This document shows positions 1 to 5,282 of a stretch of 5,460 nucleotides of DNA, in pieces (positions within the stretch are counted from its first letter, which is position 1; every line of letters begins with the position of its first letter). Origin of the DNA: a bacterium (GTDB lineage: Bacteria > UBA6262). The stretch is taken from contig JAQUQP010000132.1 of the NCBI GenBank assembly GCA_028716025.1, positions 1-5,460 of the forward strand. The letters run 5' to 3'. Below the pieces are notes generated by a model. That model did not search any database and was not told where the DNA came from. It worked only from the letters and a program-made list of their open reading frames with translations. Made by a program: the position numbers and the translations under genes.

Positions 1-1487
1 TGCGGCTAGGCGAACCTGGCCTTTTTTGGGGTATTAGCGCCGGTTCGATCGATTCAATGGTCGCTAATTTCACTGCTTCCGGTAAAAGACGCCGTAAAGA
101 TGACCTGACTCCCGGCGGCGAGAATACCAAAAGGCCGGACCGCGCTACTATTGTGTATGCTAACCTGATCAGGAGATATTTCAAAAGTACTAAACCATTA
201 GTCCTGGGTGGCATAGAAGCATCCTTGCGTCGCATTGCCCATTATGACTACTGGGATGATAATATCCGTAAATCTATTCTTTTTGACGCAAAAGCTGATA
301 TTTTGTTTTATGGCATGGCAGAGAATAGCATCCTGGAACTTGCCGCAAAAATTAAGAACCACGAAGATATCAGTGAAATAAGAGGGATCTGTTATATCGC
401 TAAAACCCCAAAATCAGGCTACCTGTCTTTGCCTTCTTACGAAGAAGTTTCCGCGAATAAACAAAAATTCAGCGAAATGTTTAATCTGTTCTACCAGAAT
501 AATGATCCATTGACTGCCCGGGGATTATGCCAATTGCAGGATACTAGGTACCTGGTTCATAATCCGCCCAGCCTGAACATGAGCCAGCAGGAACTGGATC
601 ATGTTTTTGATCTTGATTATCAGCGTGATGTGCATCCCTATTATAAAAAGCAGGGCCAGGTCAAAGCCCTGGAAACAATTAAATTTTCTCTTACCACGCA
701 CCGGGGATGTTACGGTGAATGCAATTTCTGCTCGATCAGCGTGCACCAGGGCCGGACCGTTATTTCCCGCAGCGAGAGATCGATCATCCGGGAAGCTGTG
801 GCCATTACCAAACTGCCTGATTTCAAGGGGTATATCCTGGATGTGGGTGGCCCGACCGCTAATATGTATAGTATTGAATGTGACCAGAAGATAAAATCCG
901 GCAGTTGCGCCAATAAAAGATGCCTTTTCCCTAAGAAATGCCGGCAGTTGCCCCTGGATCACCTGCCGCAGATAAAGCTACTGCAAAAGATAAGTCAGGT
1001 GCCAGGCATAAAAAAAGCGTTTGTTGCTTCTGGAATCCGGTATGATATGGTACTGGATGACCAGGGGGCAGGGCTTGATTATTTGCAGGAAATAGTAAAT
1101 CATCATGTTTCCGGGCAACTTAAAATTGCGCCTGAGCATTCTGAGAACAGAGTATTGGCAGCGATGGGGAAGCCTGGGGCCGAATACCTGAAAAAGTTTC
1201 GGGCAGAATTTAAACGGCTAAACAAAGAAACCGGCCGCAAACAATTTTTGACTTATTATTTGATCGCTGCCCATCCTGGTTGTGAGTTGGCCGATATGCG
1301 CTCCTTGAAATTTTTTGCGAGCCGGGAACTGAAGGTTTCACCGGAGCAGGTACAGATCTTCACCCCGCTTCCTTCTACTTATTCGGCTTTAATGTATTAC
1401 ACCGGGCAGGACCCTTTTGCGGGATGTGATATATTTGTCGAAAAAGACCTGGCTAAAAAAATACAGCAAAAGAGGATTTTAGCCTAA
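1..1487 (+). CDS. ygiQ: YgiQ family radical SAM protein (5' partial)
   Basis: C-terminal part of a YgiQ-type (UPF0313) radical SAM enzyme. The reaction is unknown for the family. The reading frame is open from base 3 at the left edge: the codons before the ATG at 57 encode RLGEPGLFWGISAGSIDS, which matches the conserved family stretch leading into 'SMVANFTA'. The ATG at 57 is therefore internal, and I estimate some 75-80 N-terminal residues are missing. Counting that ATG as residue 1, KRPDRATIVY and GGIEASLRRIAHYDYW belong to the YgiQ N-terminal domain. The radical SAM cluster motif CxxxCxxC is C218, C222, C225 in RGCYGECNFC. GGPTANMY follows, then a four-cysteine group C275, C284, C289, C295 that is typical of the family and may bind a further metal. 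LKIAPEH and AAHPGCE complete the barrel. The protein stops soon after MYYTGQDPF, so it lacks the long C-terminal extension of the E. coli protein. This is the short form seen in many bacteria. No terminator hairpin follows. Confidence 0.93.
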   Translation, partial: RLGEPGLFWGISAGSIDSMVANFTASGKRRRKDDLTPGGENTKRPDRATIVYANLIRRYFKSTKPLVLGGIEASLRRIAHYDYWDDNIRKSILFDAKADILFYGMAENSILELAAKIKNHEDISEIRGICYIAKTPKSGYLSLPSYEEVSANKQKFSEMFNLFYQNNDPLTARGLCQLQDTRYLVHNPPSLNMSQQELDHVFDLDYQRDVHPYYKKQGQVKALETIKFSLTTHRGCYGECNFCSISVHQGRTVISRSERSIIREAVAITKLPDFKGYILDVGGPTANMYSIECDQKIKSGSCANKRCLFPKKCRQLPLDHLPQIKLLQKISQVPGIKKAFVASGIRYDMVLDDQGAGLDYLQEIVNHHVSGQLKIAPEHSENRVLAAMGKPGAEYLKKFRAEFKRLNKETGRKQFLTYYLIAAHPGCELADMRSLKFFASRELKVSPEQVQIFTPLPSTYSALMYYTGQDPFAGCDIFVEKDLAKKIQQKRILA

Positions 1488-1503
1488 GAGCAGGTAATAA
1501 GAT

Positions 1504-1515
1504 AATGAATTCATT
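1504..1515. promoter_or_regulatory. 12-bp perfect palindrome next to the -35 box
   Basis: AATGAATTCATT is a perfect even palindrome whose last two bases are the first two of the -35 hexamer. Its position would let a bound dimer block RNA polymerase. No regulator consensus that I know fits it well. In AT-rich DNA a palindrome of this length can arise by chance, so this is only a candidate operator. Confidence 0.3.
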
Positions 1516-1542
1516 GACAATCATATTAAATAGGACTATAAT
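1514..1542 (+). promoter_or_regulatory. Consensus sigma-70 promoter of the rubrerythrin gene
   Basis: The -35 box TTGACA (1514-1519) and the -10 box TATAAT (1537-1542) are both perfect consensus and are separated by the optimal 17 bp. The expected start of transcription is near 1549, giving a leader of about 38 nt before the rubrerythrin start codon. A promoter this strong usually needs a repressor to be useful, and a palindrome lies exactly over the -10 box. Because no terminator is visible further down, it could serve all genes up to 5215. Confidence 0.85.
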
Positions 1543-1546
1543 AGTC
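1534..1546. promoter_or_regulatory. Candidate repressor site over the -10 box (IscR/Rrf2-like core)
   Basis: GACTATAATAGTC is a perfect 6-1-6 inverted repeat centred on 1540 that contains the whole -10 box. Its core, GACT-5 nt-AGTC, fits the centre of the E. coli type 1 IscR site as I remember it (GACTRWWWYAGTC). The outer arms of that consensus do not match. A PerR/Fur-type site (TTATAATNATTATAA) fits less well. The palindrome is directly visible; the regulator's identity is inference. Regulation by an Fe-S or peroxide sensor would make sense for rubrerythrin. Confidence 0.5.
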
Positions 1547-1572
1547 TTGTTAAAACGCTGATCTGTAAATCT

Positions 1573-1580
1573 AAAGGAGG
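1573..1580 (+). promoter_or_regulatory. Shine-Dalgarno site that fixes the rubrerythrin start
   Basis: AAAGGAGG is a near-perfect ribosome binding site. It ends directly against the ATG at 1581, which leaves no spacer for that codon, but lies 6 nt before the in-frame ATG at 1587. The second ATG is therefore the start, and it gives the usual MGKLLKGTKTEKN beginning of the family. Confidence 0.85.
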
Positions 1581-1586
1581 ATGATC

Positions 1587-2165
1587 ATGGGCAAGTTATT
1601 GAAAGGGACCAAAACAGAGAAGAATCTCCTGGCTTCATTTGCCGGGGAATCACAGGCCAGGAACCGGTATACTTATTTTGCCGGAGTAGCAAAAAAAGAA
1701 GGTTATGAACAGATAGCGGCGATATTCCAGGATACGGCAGACAATGAAAAGGAACATGCCAAGGTTTTCTTTAAATTCCTGGAAGGTGGGGATACAGAGA
1801 TCACTGCTACTTACCCGGCACGTAAGATCGGGACGACCCTGGAAAACCTTAAAGCCGCAGCTGCCGGTGAAAATATGGAATGGGGCATGCTTTACCCTAC
1901 CGCGGCCAAAGTTGCCGAAGAGGAAGGATTCAAGGAAGTTGTCGCTGCTTTCAATAGTATAGCCAAAGTTGAAAAAGGGCATGAACAACGGTATCTGGCC
2001 CTGGCGAAGAATATTGAAAATAAGCAGGTTTTTAAAAGGGACAAGCTCGTACGCTGGCGCTGCCGTAACTGCGGATATATACACGAGGGCAATACTGCTC
2101 CGGAAATGTGCCCGGCTTGCAAACACCCGCAAGCATATTATGAAATATTAGCGGAGAACTATTAA
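1587..2165 (+). CDS. rbr: Rubrerythrin
   Basis: Cytosolic non-haem diiron protein of anaerobes that reduces hydrogen peroxide to water, with electrons usually delivered by rubredoxin or NADH-rubredoxin reductase. The protein has 192 residues, the usual length (about 191 in Desulfovibrio). The four-helix diiron domain covers roughly residues 1-145. Metal ligands recognisable by comparison are E21 (AGESQARNRY), E54 and H57 (ExxH), E95 and E98 (GENMEW), and E129 and H132 (second ExxH). The C-terminal rubredoxin domain (about 155-192) has the Fe(Cys)4 pairs C159/C162 and C175/C178 in the canonical order, so both redox centres look intact. The start at 1587 is chosen over 1581 by Shine-Dalgarno spacing. 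The gene has its own perfect promoter with an overlapping palindrome. The msrA start lies 48 nt downstream with no terminator between, so they are probably cotranscribed. Confidence 0.97.
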   Translation: MGKLLKGTKTEKNLLASFAGESQARNRYTYFAGVAKKEGYEQIAAIFQDTADNEKEHAKVFFKFLEGGDTEITATYPARKIGTTLENLKAAAAGENMEWGMLYPTAAKVAEEEGFKEVVAAFNSIAKVEKGHEQRYLALAKNIENKQVFKRDKLVRWRCRNCGYIHEGNTAPEMCPACKHPQAYYEILAENY

Positions 2166-2168
2166 AAC

Positions 2169-2195
2169 AGTTGATAGTTGATTGTTGATAGTTGG
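2169..2195. repeat. Heptamer tandem repeat, almost four units
   Basis: The gap between rbr and msrA contains AGTTGAT (2169-2175), AGTTGAT (2176-2182), TGTTGAT (2183-2189) and a partial AGTTGG (2190-2195). Read at double period, TTGATAGTTG occurs at 2171 and again at 2185. The repeat is not self-complementary, so it is not a hairpin terminator. It lies in the leader just upstream of msrA, where gain or loss of units by slippage would change the distance between the two genes. Confidence 0.8.
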
Positions 2196-2213
2196 AAGAA
2201 AAGGCAAAATTTT

Positions 2214-2753
2214 ATGAAACAAATACTTTTGTTTTGCGTATTAAGTTTGGGATTGCTTGGCGTGGCGGAGGGGAAGATGGTAACTGAAAAGGCTACTTTT
2301 GCGGCTGGTTGTTTCTGGGGAGTGGAAGAAACCTTTCGCTCTACCAAAGGAGTACTGTCTACGACCGTAGGATATACCGGCGGGCAGCTCCAAAAACCTA
2401 CGTATGAAGATGTCTGTTCTGACAAAACCGGCCATGCTGAGGCAGTACTGATAGAGTATGATCCGGTAGTAATCAGTTATGAGGAGCTCTTGGATATTTT
2501 TTGGAAGATACATGATCCGACCCAGGTCAATAAACAAGGCCCTGATCTGGGGAGCCAATACCGGTCAGTAATCTATTTTCATTCGCCGGGACAGGAAAAA
2601 GCGGCTCTCTTGTCCAGGGAAAAACTCCAACGTTCAGGCCGGTATAAAAGTAAAATTGCTACGGTCATAGCGCCAGCCGCGCAGTTTTGGCCAGCCGAGG
2701 AGTATCACCAGAAATATTTACATAAAAAAGGCAGGACGACTTGCCACTTTTAA
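2214..2753 (+). CDS. msrA: Peptide methionine sulfoxide reductase MsrA, with possible signal peptide
   Basis: Reduces the S-epimer of methionine sulfoxide in proteins, using thioredoxin or a similar reductant. From the ATG at 2214 the protein has 179 residues. The catalytic motif GCFWG places the nucleophile at C33. GYTGG (53-57), PTYEDVC, GHAEAV, GSQYRSV and PAEEYHQKY follow as in the family, and C177, three residues from the end, is the likely resolving cysteine. Residues 1-20 ([20 protein letters not shown]) look like a Sec signal peptide with an A-x-G type cleavage site and no lipobox cysteine. A second ATG at 2277 (M22) has its own GGAGG and would give the compact cytosolic form. The TTG at 2178 is in frame but lies in the tandem repeat without a ribosome site, so I rejected it. 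The 3' end overlaps rlmN by 13 nt. Confidence 0.93.
   Translation: MKQILLFCVLSLGLLGVAEGKMVTEKATFAAGCFWGVEETFRSTKGVLSTTVGYTGGQLQKPTYEDVCSDKTGHAEAVLIEYDPVVISYEELLDIFWKIHDPTQVNKQGPDLGSQYRSVIYFHSPGQEKAALLSREKLQRSGRYKSKIATVIAPAAQFWPAEEYHQKYLHKKGRTTCHF
2267..2271 (+). promoter_or_regulatory. Internal Shine-Dalgarno site within msrA
   Basis: GGAGG (part of GGAGGGG, 2267-2273) lies 5 nt before the in-frame ATG at 2277. It is stronger than the AAGG that precedes the ATG at 2214. It supports internal initiation at M22, just after the putative signal peptide, which would leave the enzyme in the cytosol. The same bases also encode the end of the signal peptide, so the match could be a by-product of the glycine codons. 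Confidence 0.45.
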
Positions 2754-3760
2754 AAGAATATACTTTAGCGGAACTAAAAGAAGATTTCCAGCGCCTGGGA
2801 TTGCCGGGATACCGCGCGGGCCAGGTTTTTCACTGGATCTATAAAAAAGGGGCGCGGGAATTCGCTGAAATGAATAATCTGCCCAAGAATATAGTGCAGG
2901 TTTTAGCCGGGAATTATGAACTTAATGCTTTTGCCGGCACCAGGGAATTTATTTCCCAGGACGGTACCCGGAAGTATTTGCTTACCTTGCTTGACGGTAA
3001 CCAGGTAGAATCTGTTTTTATCCCTGCCGGTGACCGCAGTACGCTTTGTATCTCTACCCAGGTAGGCTGCAAATTTTCCTGCGGCATGTGTGCCAGCGGT
3101 CTGAAAAGTTTTGTGCGCAATCTCACCAGGGGAGAGATCGCAGACCAGCTCCTGTATGTGCAACGGCAGGCAAAAACAAAGATCACCAACATTGTATTTA
3201 TGGGCATGGGTGAGCCCCTGGAGAATTATGAAAATGTCAGCCAGGCTATACAGCTTCTTAATAGCGCAGAAGGTCCGGGGATCGCGGCGAGAAGGATCAC
3301 CATCTCCACCGCCGGGTATTTGCCGGGGCTTAAAAAACTGGTTGATTTTAACTACCAGGTTAATTTGTCGCTTTCCCTGCACGCTACCACTGATGAGCAA
3401 CGTACTAAGCTCATGCCGATCAATAGAAAATATCCATTAAAAGAAGTGCTGCAGGCCTGTGTTGATTATTTTCAGAAAACAGGCCGAATAGTTACCCTGG
3501 AATATATTTTACTGCGGGGTTTTAATGATACCCAGGCTGATGTCCAGCGGCTGGCAACCATTGCGCATAGCTTGAAAGCTAAAGTGAATTTGTTGCCTTT
3601 TAACTCTTTCCCGGAACTGCAGTATAAGCCGCTCAGCCGGAAAGCTATGGAACAATTTGCTGCCTGGTTGGAAAGCAGGAAGGTCCCGGTAACGATCAGG
3701 GAATCCCGGGGAGCTGATATTTTTGCCGCCTGCGGACAGTTGGCGGCGAAAAAAACATGA
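2741..3760 (+). CDS. rlmN: Dual-specificity RNA methyltransferase RlmN
   Basis: Radical SAM enzyme that adds a methyl group at C2 of A2503 in 23S rRNA and, in characterised homologues, of A37 in some tRNAs. The protein has 339 residues, within the usual range. An N-terminal RNA-binding-like domain (about 1-80) includes [16 protein letters not shown]. The radical SAM motif CxxxCxxC is C110, C114, C117 in [11 protein letters not shown]. The two further catalytic cysteines are present: C103 (the position of E. coli C118) and C331 in AACGQLA (the position of E. coli C355, the methyl carrier). SAM-binding GMGEPLENY follows at about 150. The start must be the TTG at 2741: an in-frame stop lies at 2723 and the next ATG (2870) would remove conserved N-terminal residues. 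The gene begins inside msrA (13-nt overlap) and ends in an ATGA overlap with the HAD gene. I call RlmN rather than Cfr from overall sequence; it sits in a housekeeping context. Confidence 0.96.
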   Translation: MPLLKEYTLAELKEDFQRLGLPGYRAGQVFHWIYKKGAREFAEMNNLPKNIVQVLAGNYELNAFAGTREFISQDGTRKYLLTLLDGNQVESVFIPAGDRSTLCISTQVGCKFSCGMCASGLKSFVRNLTRGEIADQLLYVQRQAKTKITNIVFMGMGEPLENYENVSQAIQLLNSAEGPGIAARRITISTAGYLPGLKKLVDFNYQVNLSLSLHATTDEQRTKLMPINRKYPLKEVLQACVDYFQKTGRIVTLEYILLRGFNDTQADVQRLATIAHSLKAKVNLLPFNSFPELQYKPLSRKAMEQFAAWLESRKVPVTIRESRGADIFAACGQLAAKKT

Positions 3761-4419
3761 ATATGAAATATAGAATAGTGGTATTTGATATGGATGGTAC
3801 GTTGACCAGGCATGTGAGCTCCTGGCAGCTGATCCATGAAAAACTGGGGCTCTGGGATGAAGATGCCTGTCGTTACCAGGAACAGTTTCTCAAAGGCAGG
3901 ATCAGCTATCACCGGTTTTGTGAATTGGATGCCCAGCGTTGGAAAAACCTGCCTGCGGTAAGGATCACCAGGCATCTGCATGCTATCCCATATAGCCGGA
4001 ATGTAAAGAACACGCTAAAAAAACTAAAAAACCTCGGTTTTAAGCTGGCTATTATTTCCACTGGCCTGGATTTGTTGGCTTTAAAAGTTCAAAAAGACCT
4101 GTTGATCGATCACTGTATATGCAATAAACTGTATGTGCGCAACGGGCGCTTGACCGGCCGGGTTAAAATAAACATAGCCCACGGGGAAAAAGGTAAAGTA
4201 TTTAAAAAACTATTAAAGAATACAGGTATCAAGCCTAAGCAAGCGATATTTGTCGGGGATTCAGCCACAGATATACCGGCAGCGCGCATCGCCGGTTATG
4301 CGATCGCTTTTAACGCTTCCCATACTGGATTGGTAGATAGTGTAGATTATAATTGCCGCACTAAAGACTTCAGGGAAGTGTTATCGGCTATAAAAAAGAT
4401 TAATATCCAACATGAATAA
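3757..4419 (+). CDS. HAD family phosphatase, SerB-like (subfamily IB), substrate unknown
   Basis: Soluble haloacid dehalogenase-type phosphatase of 220 residues. All four catalytic motifs are present: motif I DMDGT (nucleophile D11, acid-base D13), motif II S101 in ISTG, motif III a lysine at K145 or K147 in GEKGK, and motif IV GDSATD (D168, D172). A small helical cap sits between motifs I and II (about 17-80), as in phosphoserine phosphatases. However, aligned by eye with the Methanocaldococcus enzyme, the residues that hold serine there, E20 and R56, are V20 and D58 here. Phosphoserine is thus an unlikely substrate even if automatic annotation says SerB. The start is the ATG at 3757, overlapping the rlmN stop by 4 nt (ATGA), with no clear Shine-Dalgarno, so translation is probably coupled. 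A second ATG at 3763 is possible. The gene overlaps mutY by 8 nt. Confidence 0.88.
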   Translation: MNMKYRIVVFDMDGTLTRHVSSWQLIHEKLGLWDEDACRYQEQFLKGRISYHRFCELDAQRWKNLPAVRITRHLHAIPYSRNVKNTLKKLKNLGFKLAIISTGLDLLALKVQKDLLIDHCICNKLYVRNGRLTGRVKINIAHGEKGKVFKKLLKNTGIKPKQAIFVGDSATDIPAARIAGYAIAFNASHTGLVDSVDYNCRTKDFREVLSAIKKINIQHE

Positions 4420-5215
4420 AATAAATAAGTTCCAAAGAACAATATATCAATATTACCATGATCATCAGCGTAAGATGCCTTGGCGGGAGACGAGAGATCC
4501 CTATCATATACTGGTTTCTGAGGTAATGTTACAACAGACCCAGGTATCCCGGGTCCTTGATAAATACCGGCAATTTATTACTGTTTTCCCGACACTACAG
4601 GATCTGGCCAAAGCTTCTTTAAAAGAGGTTCTTACTATATGGCAGGGATTAGGCTACAATCGCCGTGCTTTGGCTCTTTGTAAATTGGCGAAAATAGTTG
4701 TTAGCCAATATGGGGGCAAGATTCCCTCTGACCAGGAGTTATTACAATCTTTGCCAGGCATTGGCGAGGCTACTGCCGGGGCTCTTTGTGCCTTTGCTTT
4801 TGATCAGCCGGTTGTTTTTATTGAAACAAATATCCGCAGTGTGTTTATCCAATGCTTTTTTAAAGGCAAGACTAGTATTAGCGATAGGCAACTTTTACCC
4901 TTGATCGCCAAGACCCTGGATGAAAATGACCCGCGGAACTGGTACTACGCGCTCATGGATTACGGGGTGTTTTTAAAAGAACAACAACCTAATCCCGGCA
5001 GGAAAAGCCGGCATTACCAGAAACAGAGCCGCTTTGCCGGCTCAAACCGGCAACACCGCGGGGCAATACTAAAACTGCTGCTCCGGTATGAGCAGCTGGA
5101 AGTTAATAAAATAAGCGTTTTAATTAAAGCTGAACCGGCCAAAACAAAGATTATTTTGAACACTTTATGCCGGGAAGGGTTAGTCAGGGAAAAAAACGGT
5201 AAGTACGCTGTTTAA
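4412..5215 (+). CDS. MutY-like adenine DNA glycosylase of the Fe-S-less type
   Basis: HhH-GPD DNA glycosylase, 267 residues, closest by motif to MutY, which removes adenine paired with 8-oxoguanine. MutY features seen: MPWR (22-25), PYHILVSEVMLQQTQV with E37 at the catalytic Glu position, WQGLGYNRRA with Y82, and the helix-hairpin-helix LPGIGEATAGAL (114-125). Position 120 is Ala where bifunctional Nth has Lys, arguing against lyase activity. Three departures stand out. The catalytic Asp (E. coli D138) is replaced by E138 in FIETNIRSV. The four cysteines of the [4Fe-4S] loop are absent: after ALMDYG the chain continues with KEQQPNPGRKSRHY, and the only cysteines are C90, C126, C148 and C253. 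There is no NUDIX-like 8-oxoG domain; residues about 212-267 look like a winged helix ending LCREGLVREKNGKYAV. I recall similar proteins in uncultured bacteria, so this is probably a clade rather than a decayed gene. The start overlaps the HAD stop by 8 nt. Confidence 0.85.
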   Translation: MNKINKFQRTIYQYYHDHQRKMPWRETRDPYHILVSEVMLQQTQVSRVLDKYRQFITVFPTLQDLAKASLKEVLTIWQGLGYNRRALALCKLAKIVVSQYGGKIPSDQELLQSLPGIGEATAGALCAFAFDQPVVFIETNIRSVFIQCFFKGKTSISDRQLLPLIAKTLDENDPRNWYYALMDYGVFLKEQQPNPGRKSRHYQKQSRFAGSNRQHRGAILKLLLRYEQLEVNKISVLIKAEPAKTKIILNTLCREGLVREKNGKYAV

Positions 5216-5217
5216 GC

Positions 5218-5246
5218 TGGACATAGAATTATTTTTGGATTAAAAT
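5218..5246 (+). promoter_or_regulatory. Sigma-70 promoter of the DUF3332-type lipoprotein gene
   Basis: The -35 box TGGACA (5218-5223, five of six consensus bases) and the -10 box TAAAAT (5241-5246, five of six) are separated by 17 bp. The expected transcription start is near 5253, about 30 nt before the start codon. The -35 box begins three bases after the mutY stop. No terminator hairpin is visible in this gap, so readthrough from the upstream operon is also possible. Confidence 0.65.
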
Positions 5247-5268
5247 GAAGATAGAAGCTAATAATGAA

Positions 5269-5277
5269 GGGGGGTGA
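5269..5277 (+). promoter_or_regulatory. Shine-Dalgarno site of the lipoprotein gene
   Basis: GGGGGGTGA lies 5 nt before the ATG at 5283 and pairs well with the 16S rRNA tail, allowing a G-U pair. It supports the ATG at 5283 as start. Confidence 0.65.
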
Positions 5278-5282
5278 CGAAG

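Noticed and set aside
525..962. Reverse-strand open frame within the radical SAM gene
   Set aside because: No recognisable motif; it lies opposite a strongly conserved coding region, so it is a shadow frame. The same holds for the reverse frames at 1650-2132, 2903-3400 and 3472-3981.
57..1487. ATG at 57 as the true start of the radical SAM gene
   Set aside because: The frame is open back to base 3 and the upstream codons encode conserved YgiQ residues (LFWGISAGSIDS), so the gene begins outside the window.
1488..1513. Terminator after the radical SAM gene
   Set aside because: No GC-rich stem with a T run is present; the only symmetric sequence is the AT-rich palindrome at the promoter.
1504..1522. 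Fur box
   Set aside because: GATAATGA at 1501-1508 matches the first bases of the Fur consensus, but the remainder does not follow the pattern.
1581..1586. Rubrerythrin start at the ATG at 1581
   Set aside because: It touches the Shine-Dalgarno with no spacer; the ATG at 1587 has a 6-nt spacer and gives the usual family N-terminus.
2178..2213. TTG at 2178 as msrA start
   Set aside because: It lies within the heptamer repeat, has no ribosome site, and would put charged residues before the signal-peptide-like stretch that begins at 2214.
2166..2213. Terminator or separate promoter between rbr and msrA
   Set aside because: The repeat is direct and not inverted. TTGATA could pass as a -35 box, but no -10 box lies at the right distance.
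4412..5215. The mutY-like gene as a truncated or decayed mutY
   Set aside because: The frame is clean, the core motifs are intact, and the tail has an ordered domain-like pattern ending at a natural stop, so a distinct clade fits better than decay.
5216..5282. Terminator after the mutY-like gene
   Set aside because: No stem-loop with a T run; the gap is taken up by the next gene's promoter and ribosome site.
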